The position numbers were made by a program, and so were the translations under genes. Under the pieces are notes generated by a model, which worked only from the letters and a program-made list of their open reading frames with translations, was not told where the DNA came from and did not search any database. Positions 1-9,317 of a stretch of DNA of 64,000 bases are shown here, in pieces (the stretch's first letter is position 1; every line of letters begins with the position of its first letter). The DNA comes from Sphingomicrobium astaxanthinifaciens (GTDB lineage: Bacteria > Pseudomonadota > Alphaproteobacteria > Sphingomonadales > Sphingomonadaceae). The stretch lies in contig NZ_JAKNYM010000002.1 of NCBI RefSeq assembly GCF_022865105.1, forward strand, positions 281,501-345,500. The letters run 5' to 3'.

Positions 1-897
<897 letters not shown>

Positions 898-901
<4 letters not shown>

Positions 902-2274
902 TGTCCGCTCCTGCGGTCGGGGTGGCGCAGCGCCGCGAACAGCGCTTCGACCTTGGCCGGGTCCTTGGTCCCCGGCGCCGCCTCTACCCCCGAGCAGATG
1001 TCGAGCCCATAGGCGCCGGCGCGCGCCGCGGCGCGCACGTTGTCGGGGCCGATCCCCCCCGCGAGGAAGGCGCGGGTCAGGTCGTCGCGGCCGGCGATGC
1101 GGCGCCAGTCGAAGGCGACCCCCGTGCCCCCGCTGCGCGTGCCGATGCGCGTGTCGAACAGCGTGCGGTCGGCCTGCGGCACGGCATCGATCGCCGTGCC
1201 CTCGACCCCGGCCAGCGCCCAGCATTCGGTGCCCGCGCGCAGGTGCGGGCGCAGCGCGCCGATCTTGGCGCCGGCGCCGGGCTCGTGGAGCTGCACCACG
1301 TCGAGGCGCAACGCGCGGCTCGCGGCGGCGATCTCCTCGGGCGGCTGGCCGCGGAACACGCCGACCGTCTGCATCCCGAACTGGCCGGCCATCATGGTCA
1401 GCGTGCGGGCCCGCTCGACGTCGATTGCGCGCGGGGTGCCCGGCACGAAGATGAAGCCAACATGGCTCGCGCCCTGCCGCGCCGCGAGCGCGACGTCGGC
1501 AACCCGCGTCATCCCGCACAGCTTGACCGGCCCGTGCACCAGCTGGCGCGCGGCGAGCGCGATATCGTCCGCCGCCATCAGCGCCGAGCCGACGAGGAAG
1601 CCGTCGACATGGCGCGCGAGCCGTTGCGCATCGGCGTGGCTCGCGATCCCGCTTTCGCTCACCAGCACGACGTCGTGCGGGACGCGCGGGGCGAGCGCCT
1701 CGGTCACCGCGAGGTCGGTGGTCAATGTCTTGAGGTTGCGGTTGTTGATGCCGACGAGCCGCGCCCCGAGCCCGAGCGCGCGGTCGAGCTCGGTCGCGTC
1801 ATGGACCTCGACGAGCACGTCCATGTCGAACCGCGCGGCGCGGGCCATCACCGCCCGGGCGGTCGCATCGTCGAGCACCGAGAGCATCGCCAGCACCGCG
1901 TCGGCCCCCGCCGCGCGCACCTCGTCCACCTGCCGCGGGTCGACGATGAAGTCCTTGGCGAGGATCGGTCCGCCATAGTCCTTGCGCAAGGTGGCGAGCA
2001 GGTCGAGCGAGCCACCGAAATCCGCTTCGTCGGTGAGGATGCTGATCGCATCGGCGACCGGGCGATAGGCGGCCAGCGCGGCCGCGGGCTGGTGGCGCGC
2101 GACATGGCCCGAGGGCGAGCGCGGCTTGATCTCCATGATGAAGCGCGCCCCCGGCCGGGCGAGCGCGGCGGCAAGGCTGCGGCGGGTCGGCGCGGCGGCG
2201 ATGGTGCGATCCCCCAGCCGATCGGCCACCTCGACCCTCTTGCGCGCGACAATCCGCGCGAGCACGTCATCCAT
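898..2274 (-). CDS. trpCF: Bifunctional indole-3-glycerol-phosphate synthase / phosphoribosylanthranilate isomerase
   Basis: A 458-aa fusion of two TIM-barrel enzymes that catalyse consecutive steps between anthranilate and indole glycerol phosphate. The N-terminal half (about 1-250) is TrpC, with [25 protein letters not shown] and SESGI. The C-terminal half (about 255-458) is TrpF, with VKLCGMTR at its start, [20 protein letters not shown] and GLDICSGVE. The layout matches the E. coli type of TrpC(F). Many alphaproteobacteria keep trpC and trpF as separate genes, so this form is notable. The start (MDDVLARIV) overlaps the trpD stop by 8 bp. The reading frame continues upstream without a stop, but that part is the shadow of trpD and lacks family similarity. 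Confidence 0.95.
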
Positions 2275-3313
2275 TGCTGGCCTCCACATAGGCGGCGAGC
2301 CGCTCGCCCGCCGCGCCCGTGTCGATCGCCGCGCCGGCGGCCGCCACGCCCTCGGCGAGCGTGGCGTGCAACCCGGCGAGATGCAGCAGCGCCCCCGCAT
2401 TGAGCGCCACCATGTCGCGCTCGGGCTTGCTGCCCTCGCCCTCGAGCAGGCGCCGCAGCCGCACCGCATTTTCCGCCGCCTCGCCCCCCGCGACCGCCTT
2501 GAGCGGCGCCGGGTCGAGCCCGACCGCCTCGGGGGCGATGATCTCTTCGCTGATCGTGTCATGGTCGAGCCGCAGCGCGCGGCTGTCGGCGTGCAGCGCG
2601 AGCTCGTCGAGCCCGGCGCCATGGACCACCAGCGCCTTCTCGACCCCCATCGCCTGCAGGGTGCGGGCGATGCGGCGCATCAGCGTGGGGTCGGCAACGC
2701 CGAGCAGTTGCACCCTGGGGCGCGCCGGATTGATGCACGGGCCGAGCAGGTTCATCACCGTGCGCACGCCGAGCTGGCGCCGCACCGGGCCGGCGTGACG
2801 CATGCCCGGGTGGTAGGCGGGGGCGTAGAGGAAGGTGAAGCCGGTCGCATCGAGCAGCGCGCGCGCCGCGTCGGCGGGGATGTCGATCCGCGCCCCCAGC
2901 GCCTCGAGCACGTCGGCCGACCCGCATTTGGAGCTGACCGAACGATTGCCATGCTTGGCGATCGGCAGCCTGCAGGCGGCAGCCACGAACCCCGCCGCGG
3001 TCGAGACGTTGATGATCCCCGCGGAATCGCCCCCGGTACCGCAGCAATCGGCGAACAGGCCGTCGGGGGAGGGAAAGGCCTCGGCCGCCTCGCCCAGCGC
3101 GCGCGCGGCGCCGATCATCTCCTCGGCGGTCTCGCCCTTCATCCGTAGCGCCACGAGCACGCTCGCGATCTCGGCCTCGGACAGGCGCCCGAGGACGAGC
3201 CGCTCAAACAGGTGGCGCGCATCGTCGGACGGCAGGTCCTCGCCCGACAGGAGCTTGGGCAGGGGGTTTGGAACGGGGCCCTGGTCGGCGGGCAGGCTGG
3301 CTTTATCGAGCAT
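2267..3313 (-). CDS. trpD: Anthranilate phosphoribosyltransferase
   Basis: Transfers a phosphoribosyl group from PRPP to anthranilate. The 348-aa length is normal for free-standing TrpD. The PRPP-binding motif CGTGGDSAG, the NVSTA segment, KHGNRSVSSKCGSADVLEALG, the HPGMRHAGPVRRQLGVRT region and the LLGP(C)INPA motif are all present. The start is MLDKASLP at 3313. It lies 10 bp after the trpG stop, and upstream codons in the frame are the shadow of trpG. TrpD is not fused to TrpG, unlike in E. coli. It is fourth in the aroF-trp operon. Confidence 0.96.
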   Translation of the reverse strand: MLDKASLPADQGPVPNPLPKLLSGEDLPSDDARHLFERLVLGRLSEAEIASVLVALRMKGETAEEMIGAARALGEAAEAFPSPDGLFADCCGTGGDSAGIINVSTAAGFVAAACRLPIAKHGNRSVSSKCGSADVLEALGARIDIPADAARALLDATGFTFLYAPAYHPGMRHAGPVRRQLGVRTVMNLLGPCINPARPRVQLLGVADPTLMRRIARTLQAMGVEKALVVHGAGLDELALHADSRALRLDHDTISEEIIAPEAVGLDPAPLKAVAGGEAAENAVRLRRLLEGEGSKPERDMVALNAGALLHLAGLHATLAEGVAAAGAAIDTGAAGERLAAYVEASNG

Positions 3314-3323
3314 GATGGTCCTT

Positions 3324-3923
3324 TCAGGCGGCCTTGGCCGGTTGGTCGAGGGCGACTTTGGCCCATGCGAGAAGGTTGGCGACGAGCTTGTCGCCGCGCG
3401 GGGTGAGGATCGATTCGGGGTGGAACTGCAGCCCGAGCTGGCGCCCCGCCTCGTCGCGCACCGCCATCGCCATGCCGTCATGCGCGGCGTCGACGGTGAA
3501 GCGGGTGGGGAGGCCATCGAGCGGGGTGCAGAGCGAATGATAGCGCCCTACGATGAGCGGATCGGGCAGCCCGGCGAAGATCCCGCAGCCGCGATCGGGT
3601 AGTCGCTGCGCCACCGCATGGGCGGGCGCGGGCGCGCGGGTGACGGTGCCGCCGGCCGCCTCGACGATGGCCTGGTGACCAAGGCAGATGCCGATCAGCG
3701 GGATGGTGCCGCGCGCTCGCTCGCATAATTGGAGACAGCAGCCCGCGTCGGCAGGCTTCCCGGGACCGGGGGAGATGAGGATCGCGCCATGCTTGGCGGT
3801 TTCCAGCGCTTCCGTCGCACTAATGCTATTGCGGAGCACTTGCACCTCCGCGCCCGCGAGGCGAAAGGCCTCGACGAGATTGAAGGTGAAACTGTCGCGA
3901 TTGTCGATCACGGTGAGCTTCAT
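3324..3923 (-). CDS. trpG: Anthranilate synthase glutamine amidotransferase subunit
   Basis: Class I glutamine amidotransferase, 199 aa, that feeds ammonia to TrpE. The catalytic triad is visible: Cys in GICLGHQAI, and His and Glu in LQFHPESILTPRG. The PGPGKP oxyanion-loop motif is also visible. The start codon (MKLTVIDNRDSF) overlaps the trpE stop as ATGA. It could in principle also serve PabB, as in organisms with a single amphibolic TrpG/PabA. Its place directly after trpE makes anthranilate synthesis the main role. Confidence 0.95.
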   Translation of the reverse strand: MKLTVIDNRDSFTFNLVEAFRLAGAEVQVLRNSISATEALETAKHGAILISPGPGKPADAGCCLQLCERARGTIPLIGICLGHQAIVEAAGGTVTRAPAPAHAVAQRLPDRGCGIFAGLPDPLIVGRYHSLCTPLDGLPTRFTVDAAHDGMAMAVRDEAGRQLGLQFHPESILTPRGDKLVANLLAWAKVALDQPAKAA

Positions 3924-5421
3924 GCCGCGGCTCCCAGCGCGGCGAGGACCGCGCTCGCCTTGGCGCGGGTCTCGGCGGCTTCGGCGGCGGGATCCGAATG
4001 GGCGACGACGCCCGCGCCGGCGCGGACCTGCGCAAGGCCGTCCGCGACGAAGGCCGAGCGGATGACGACCGCGCTGTCGAACCCGCCGCCCGATCGCAGC
4101 ACGCCGATCGCGCCGCCATAGAAGCCGCGCTGGCATGTCTCGTGGGCGCGGATCAGCTCGATCGCGCGCAGCTTGGGCGCCCCCGACAGCGTGCCGACAT
4201 TAAGGCAGGCGCGGATCGCGTCGACCACGTCGGCGCCCTCGGGGAGGCGCCCTTCGACGGTCGAGACGAGATGCATGACCCTCGCGAAGCGCTCGACCCG
4301 CATCAGGCTGGTGACGCGGCGGGTGCCGGGCCGCGCGATGCGCGCGACATCGTTGCGCGCGAGGTCGACGAGCATGAGATGCTCGGACACTTCCTTGGCG
4401 TCGAGCCGAAGGTCGGCCTCGAGCCTGTCGTCCTCGTCGGCGGTGGCGCCGCGCGGGCGGGTGCCGGCGATCGGGCTGACCGACAGCGTGGTGCCGTCGG
4501 CGCCGGGGGCGAGGTGGATGGCGTTCTCGGGCGAGGCACCGAAGAGCGTCCCGTGACGGGTCTGCGCGAAGAATTGATAGGCCGAGGGGTCGGCGGCGAC
4601 GAGGCGGCGAAAGGCGGCGAGCGGGTCGGGGCAGGGGAGCGAAAAGCTGCGGCTCGGCACCGCCTGAAAGACTTCGCCCGCGGCGATGTCGTCCTGGAGT
4701 GCGCGAACGGTGGCTTCGAAGGCGGCGTCGTCGATATCCACCTCCGGATCGCCGGCTGGGGCGTCGGGAAGCGCGGGGACGGGGGCCTGCTCGATCCGCG
4801 CGGCGAGCTGGCCAAGCTTTTCCTGCGCGAGGCACAAGTTGCGATGGTCTTCTTCGCGTTGCCCCGTCACCGCAGCCACGGCGAGGATGCGCGCGGCGCC
4901 CGAGGGCTCGACCACCACCGACGTCTCGGCAAGGCGTGCGAGCAGGTCGGGGAGCGGGCCCTCCGGCGCCGCCACCCCGATCGGCTCGACCATGTCGGCA
5001 TGGTCGAACCCGACCAGCGTGAACAGCGCCAGCGCGTAAGGATCGTCCTCGCCGCCCGCGAGCGCGGCGGCGGCGCGCAGCAGGTGGAGCGGGCTCGCGC
5101 GCCCCGCACGGGCGGCGTCGTCGCCGGTCTCGTCTGGCGCGGCGAAGACGAGCCGCGCCGACTCGCCATCCTGCTCGACCACCGCCGCGGCGAGCGGTTC
5201 GAGCAGCGGGGTGAGCAAGGCCATGCCCTGCGCCCCCGCGACGCGCACCTCGGCCTCGCGCCCCTTGGCGTCGATCGCCAGCGCGCTGTCGCACAGGATG
5301 GCGCTCGTGCCCCCGGTGCGGCGGAACAGCATGCGCGCGCGTCCCTCGGCATGGAGCGCGGCGAACAGGCTTACCGGATCGTGCACCCCGGGCAGGCGGC
5401 GCGAGAGGAGGCGCAGGCGGC

Positions 5422-5425
<4 letters not shown>
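3920..5425 (-). CDS. trpE: Anthranilate synthase component I
   Basis: Converts chorismate to anthranilate with ammonia from TrpG. The 501-aa protein carries the chorismate-binding core: EVFQAVPSRSFSLPCPDPL, SPIAGTRPRG, HLMLVDLARNDVARI, GTLSGAPKLRA, GGAIGVLRSGG and AGAGVVAHSDP. Several of these stretches match the E. coli-type TrpE closely. The N-terminal region is unusual: where E. coli TrpE carries the Trp-sensing LLES motif, this protein has RMLFRRTGG followed by SAILCDSAL. Feedback inhibition by tryptophan may therefore be altered, which is an inference from by-eye alignment. The start overlaps the aroF stop as ATGA. Confidence 0.95.
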
Positions 5426-6435
<1,010 letters not shown>

Positions 6436-6490
6436 GGGTCGGTCTCTCGGGTCTCGGGGGGAGAAGGAGAGCGGACCTGATCGAGGTCAC

Positions 6491-6515
6491 GAAAAAGCCC
6501 GCTCGGTGGCGGGCT
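6491..6515 (-). terminator. Rho-independent terminator of the trp attenuator
   Basis: Read on the minus strand, a 7-bp stem AGCCCGC/GCGGGCT with a 6-nt loop is followed immediately by a run of five T before CG. It lies between the Trp-rich leader ORF and aroF, some 55 bp upstream of the aroF start. This is where an attenuator terminator should be. The 5' arm can alternatively pair with the segment at 6541-6549. Confidence 0.85.
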
Positions 6516-6540
6516 GGAAGATCACGTCATGCGTGAGCGC

Positions 6541-6549
6541 AGCGCCGCC
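6541..6549 (-). promoter_or_regulatory. Antiterminator strand of the trp attenuator
   Basis: On the minus strand this reads GGCGGCGCU as RNA. It can pair with AGCCCGCC, which starts the terminator stem, giving eight base pairs with one bulged C. It sits just downstream of the leader peptide stop. A ribosome stalled at the three Trp codons (6563-6571) would leave it free to disrupt the terminator. The pairing was worked out by hand, and no folding energy was computed. Confidence 0.6.
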
Positions 6550-6550
6550 G

Positions 6551-6619
6551 TCAGGACGAGCGCCACCACCACTGCAGGGCAGCGGTCGAATGGGCCGAAA
6601 CGGGAGCGGTCTTGCGCAT
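6551..6619 (-). CDS. trpL: trp operon leader peptide with three consecutive Trp codons
   Basis: A 22-codon ORF beginning MRKTAPVS and ending LQWWWRSS before a TGA. Three adjacent TGG codons lie at 6571-6563 near the end, followed by the antiterminator strand and the terminator. This is the classical geometry of ribosome-mediated Trp attenuation. Scarce charged tRNA-Trp stalls the ribosome on WWW, the antiterminator forms, and aroF-trpEGD(CF)B is transcribed. A clear Shine-Dalgarno sequence is not visible before this ATG. In-frame starts further upstream exist but are less plausible. The peptide itself is not expected to have a function. Confidence 0.85.
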   Translation of the reverse strand: MRKTAPVSAHSTAALQWWWRSS

Positions 6620-6729
6620 GTACGCGAGGAGGCCGCAATTTTTCCTACAGGTCAAGCGGCAAAAAGGCGGGGGTGGCGAAAGAAGCGACGAAGCGCGTCG
6701 ATGCGCCGAAGGGGCGCTTAGGTCCATGG

Positions 6730-6757
6730 TTGCATTCTCCGCTGAGACCGCTACATG
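6730..6757 (+). promoter_or_regulatory. Possible promoter of the his operon
   Basis: A weak sigma-70-like pair, TTGCAT and TACATG, is separated by 16 bp. Transcription would start near 6764, inside the palindrome at 6762-6781. This is only a candidate because spacing and sequence are imperfect. I could not locate a convincing promoter for the oppositely directed trp leader. TTGACC at 6655-6650 on the minus strand could be a -35 box, but no good -10 follows. Apart from the trp leader and the operator candidate I see nothing else in 6620-6790. Confidence 0.3.
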
Positions 6758-6761
6758 CATG

Positions 6762-6781
6762 CCAATGTTTTAACACATTGG
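6762..6781. promoter_or_regulatory. Palindromic operator candidate upstream of the TrpR-like gene
   Basis: Perfect 7-bp inverted repeat CCAATGT-N6-ACATTGG with an AT-rich spacer (TTTAAC). It stands out in very GC-rich DNA. It ends 9 bp before the preferred ATG of the TrpR/YerC-like gene and lies in the region shared by the divergent trp and his operons. Size and symmetry fit a dimeric TrpR-family helix-turn-helix protein. Autoregulation and control of his is an inference. Confidence 0.6.
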
Positions 6782-6790
6782 AACAATCAA

Positions 6791-7135
6791 ATGTCGGAAA
6801 CGCGGGGAAAAGATTCGAGCACGGCGGGCGTGACAGGGGCCGAATCGGCGGCCGAGGCGCAGGCGCAGCTCGCGCTCGTCCTCGCCCGGCTCGGCGATCC
6901 GGGGAGCGTCGCGATGCTGCTCGATGATTTGTGCACCCCCTCGGAGCGGCGCGCGCTGGCCGAGCGCTGGCATGTCGCGCGGCTGCTCGCCGAGGGGTGC
7001 TACACCTATCGCCAGATCCACGACCTGACCGGCGTGTCGACCACCACCATCACCCGCGTCGCGCGTTTCCTCAACGGCGGCACGGCGGGCGGCTATCGCG
7101 CCGCGCTCGATGTCATGACGAAGGACGCACAATGA
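6791..7135 (+). CDS. TrpR/YerC-family DNA-binding regulator, first gene of the his operon
   Basis: A 114-aa protein of the TrpR/YerC/YecD family. The core LDDLCTPSERRALAERWHVARLLAEG (residues about 45-69) and the helix-turn-helix YTYRQIHDLTGVSTTTITRV (71-90) are typical. Related proteins in Firmicutes have been described as histidine regulators (HisR/YerC). Its stop overlaps the hisG start as ATGA, so it is probably co-transcribed with his. An earlier in-frame ATG at 6755 would place the operator-like palindrome inside the gene, so I prefer the ATG at 6791, although its ribosome-binding site (GGAA, 7 nt away) is weak. The effector (His, Trp or other) cannot be told from sequence. Confidence 0.85.
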   Translation: MSETRGKDSSTAGVTGAESAAEAQAQLALVLARLGDPGSVAMLLDDLCTPSERRALAERWHVARLLAEGCYTYRQIHDLTGVSTTTITRVARFLNGGTAGGYRAALDVMTKDAQ

Positions 7136-8019
7136 CCACGACGATGACCCGCCTGCGCATGGCGGTGCAGAAATCGGGCCGGCTCGCCGATGCGGGCGAG
7201 GGGCTGCTCGCCAAGGCGGGATTGAAGATCCGCAGCGCCAAGGGGCAGCTGACCGCGCGGGCGACCAACTTTCCCTTGGACCTCATGCTCGTGCGCGACG
7301 ACGACATCCCGACGCTGGTCGGCGACGGGGTGTGCGATCTCGGCATCGTCGGGCTGAACGTGCTCGAGGAATATCGGCTCGACCCCGCCAACGAGGATGT
7401 CGACGTGCTGGCGCGATTGGGCTTCGGCGGCTGCGCGCTCCGGATCGCGATTCCCGTGGCGGAGGATTGGTCGCTGGCGATCCTCGAGGGCAAGCGCATC
7501 GCTACCAGCTATCCGCTGCTGACCCGCGCCTTCCTCGAGAAGGAGGGCATTACCGCCGAGGTGGTGACCATGCACGGCGCGGTCGAACTGGCGCCGCGGC
7601 TGGGAATCGCCGATTATGTCTGCGACCTCGTCTCCACCGGGCAGACGCTCGAGGCCAATGGCCTCAAGCCGGTGCACACCATCCTCGAATCGGAAAGCGT
7701 GCTGATCCGCACCCGCGCCGCGATGGAGCCGCGCAAGGTCGACCGCGCCGATGCGCTGAAGACCCGCATGCTCGGCGTGATCGCGACGGCGGAGAGCAAA
7801 TATATCGTCCTCAACGCGCCCGAGAGCGCGATTGCCGAGATCACGCGCATCCTGCCGGGCGCCGAGGCGCCGACTGTGATGCCGCTGCGCGGGATCGAGG
7901 GGCATGTCGCGATCCAGGCGGTGGCGCGCGAATCGGTCTTTTGGGAGACGCTCGAGGAGCTGAAGGCCGCCGGCGCGCGCGACATCCTTGTCATGCCGAT
8001 CGAAAAGATGATGCTCTGA
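7132..8019 (+). CDS. hisG: ATP phosphoribosyltransferase, long form
   Basis: First committed enzyme of histidine synthesis, joining ATP and PRPP. The 295-aa length matches the long, hexameric HisG that carries its own C-terminal regulatory domain and needs no HisZ. Visible motifs are QKSGRL near the start, LVRDDDIPTLVGDGVCDLGIVG, the phosphate-binding segment DLVSTGQTLEANGL, and a C-terminal ACT-like domain (about 220-295) ending IPIEKMML-like. Many alphaproteobacteria use the short HisG plus HisZ, so the long form fits the enteric-like character of this operon. The ATG at 7132 overlaps the upstream stop as ATGA and agrees with the family N-terminus. Confidence 0.95.
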   Translation: MTTTMTRLRMAVQKSGRLADAGEGLLAKAGLKIRSAKGQLTARATNFPLDLMLVRDDDIPTLVGDGVCDLGIVGLNVLEEYRLDPANEDVDVLARLGFGGCALRIAIPVAEDWSLAILEGKRIATSYPLLTRAFLEKEGITAEVVTMHGAVELAPRLGIADYVCDLVSTGQTLEANGLKPVHTILESESVLIRTRAAMEPRKVDRADALKTRMLGVIATAESKYIVLNAPESAIAEITRILPGAEAPTVMPLRGIEGHVAIQAVARESVFWETLEELKAAGARDILVMPIEKMML

Positions 8020-9317
8020 TGGCGAACGTGATCGACTGGACCAGGCAGGGCGACGAGGGTCGCCGCCGTGCGCTCGCCCGCCCCGAACGCCGCGAGGACG
8101 GTCGGCTGCAGAATGCCGTGCGCGAGATCATCGCCGAGGTGCGCTCGGGTGGTTGGGACAAGCTGGCCGAAATCGCCGAGCGGATCGATGGCAAGGCGCC
8201 CGAGCGCGTCGCCGTCGCGCTCTTCGCCGAGCGCGCACGCGCTGAATTGCCCGCCGAGGCGATCCAAGCGATGCGGCTCGCCGCCGACAATATCGAGCGC
8301 TTTCATGAAGCGACCCTGCCCGCCCCCGTCTCGGTCGAAACGATGCCGGGGCTGACGGTGGAAAAGCGCTGGGCGCCGCTCGCCAGCGCGGGGCTCTATG
8401 TCCCCGGCGGCAAGGCGCCCCTTTTCTCGACGCTGCTGATGCTGGCAATCCCCGCGCGGGTCGCGGGGGTCGAGCGACTGACGGTGGTGACCCCGCCGCG
8501 CCCCGAGGGCGGGCTCGACCGCGCGGTCGCGCTGGCCGCCGAAATGTGCGGCATCGAGGCGGTCTGGACCGTGGGCGGGGCGCAGGCGATCGCCGCGCTG
8601 GCCTTCGGCGCGGGCGAACTCGAGGCCGTCGACCGTATCTGCGGCCCCGGCAACGCGTGGGTCGCGGCGGCCAAGGCGCAGGTCGCGAGCCTGCCCGGCG
8701 GGCCGGGGATCGACCTGCCCGCCGGCCCTAGCGAATTGCTCGTCATCGCCGACGAGACCAGCGACCCGGCGCGGGTCGCCGCTGACCTGTTGAGCCAGGC
8801 AGAACATGGCGAGGATGCGCAAGTCCTGCTCGTCAGCCCGAGCGAGGACGCCATCGCGGCGACGCTCGCCGAGGTCGAGGCGCAGGCGGCGGCAATGGGA
8901 GGCGACTTCGCGCCCGCCCGCGCGATTCGCTGCGCCAATCTCGATGAGGCGGTCGAGATCGCCAATGCCTATGCGCCCGAGCACCTCAGCATCGCGCTCG
9001 CGGATGAGCGCGCGGCGGCGCTGGCGGAGAAGATCACCAATGCCGGCGCGATCTTCGTCGGCGAAGGCGCGGCGGAGAGCTTCGGGGACTATCTCGCCGG
9101 GTCGAGCCACGTGCTGCCGACCGACGGCGCGGCGCGCTATACCGGCGGGGTGACCGCGCTGACCTACCTCAAGGCGATCAGCGTGCAGCGGATCGCCCCC
9201 GACACGGCGCAGCGGCTGGCGCGACCCGCCGCCGCGCTGGCGCGGCTCGAAGGGCTCGAGGCGCATGCGCGCGCGGCCGATATCCGGGGCAATGCGACGA
9301 AGGAGGCGGCCGAATGA
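8019..9317 (+). CDS. hisD: Histidinol dehydrogenase
   Basis: Zinc- and NAD-dependent enzyme that oxidises L-histidinol to histidine in two steps. The 432-aa protein shows GLYVPGGKAPLFSTLLM, CGIEAVWTVGGAQAIAALAFG, ICGPGNAWVAAAK, the GPSELLVIAD segment, LLSQAEHGEDAQ with a catalytic/zinc His, YAPEHLSI with the catalytic Glu-His pair, and GDYLAGSSHVLPT. The start (MANVIDW) overlaps the hisG stop as TGATG. It is the second biosynthetic gene in the operon. Confidence 0.96.
   Translation: MANVIDWTRQGDEGRRRALARPERREDGRLQNAVREIIAEVRSGGWDKLAEIAERIDGKAPERVAVALFAERARAELPAEAIQAMRLAADNIERFHEATLPAPVSVETMPGLTVEKRWAPLASAGLYVPGGKAPLFSTLLMLAIPARVAGVERLTVVTPPRPEGGLDRAVALAAEMCGIEAVWTVGGAQAIAALAFGAGELEAVDRICGPGNAWVAAAKAQVASLPGGPGIDLPAGPSELLVIADETSDPARVAADLLSQAEHGEDAQVLLVSPSEDAIAATLAEVEAQAAAMGGDFAPARAIRCANLDEAVEIANAYAPEHLSIALADERAAALAEKITNAGAIFVGEGAAESFGDYLAGSSHVLPTDGAARYTGGVTALTYLKAISVQRIAPDTAQRLARPAAALARLEGLEAHARAADIRGNATKEAAE

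Noticed and set aside
6436-6490. Tryptophan T-box or riboswitch ahead of aroF
   Set aside because: The leader shows a WWW peptide and simple hairpins, not the T-box sequence or other riboswitch cores.
6755-6790. Earlier start of the TrpR-like regulator at 6755
   Set aside because: It would put the palindromic operator candidate inside the coding region, and the added residues do not resemble the family.
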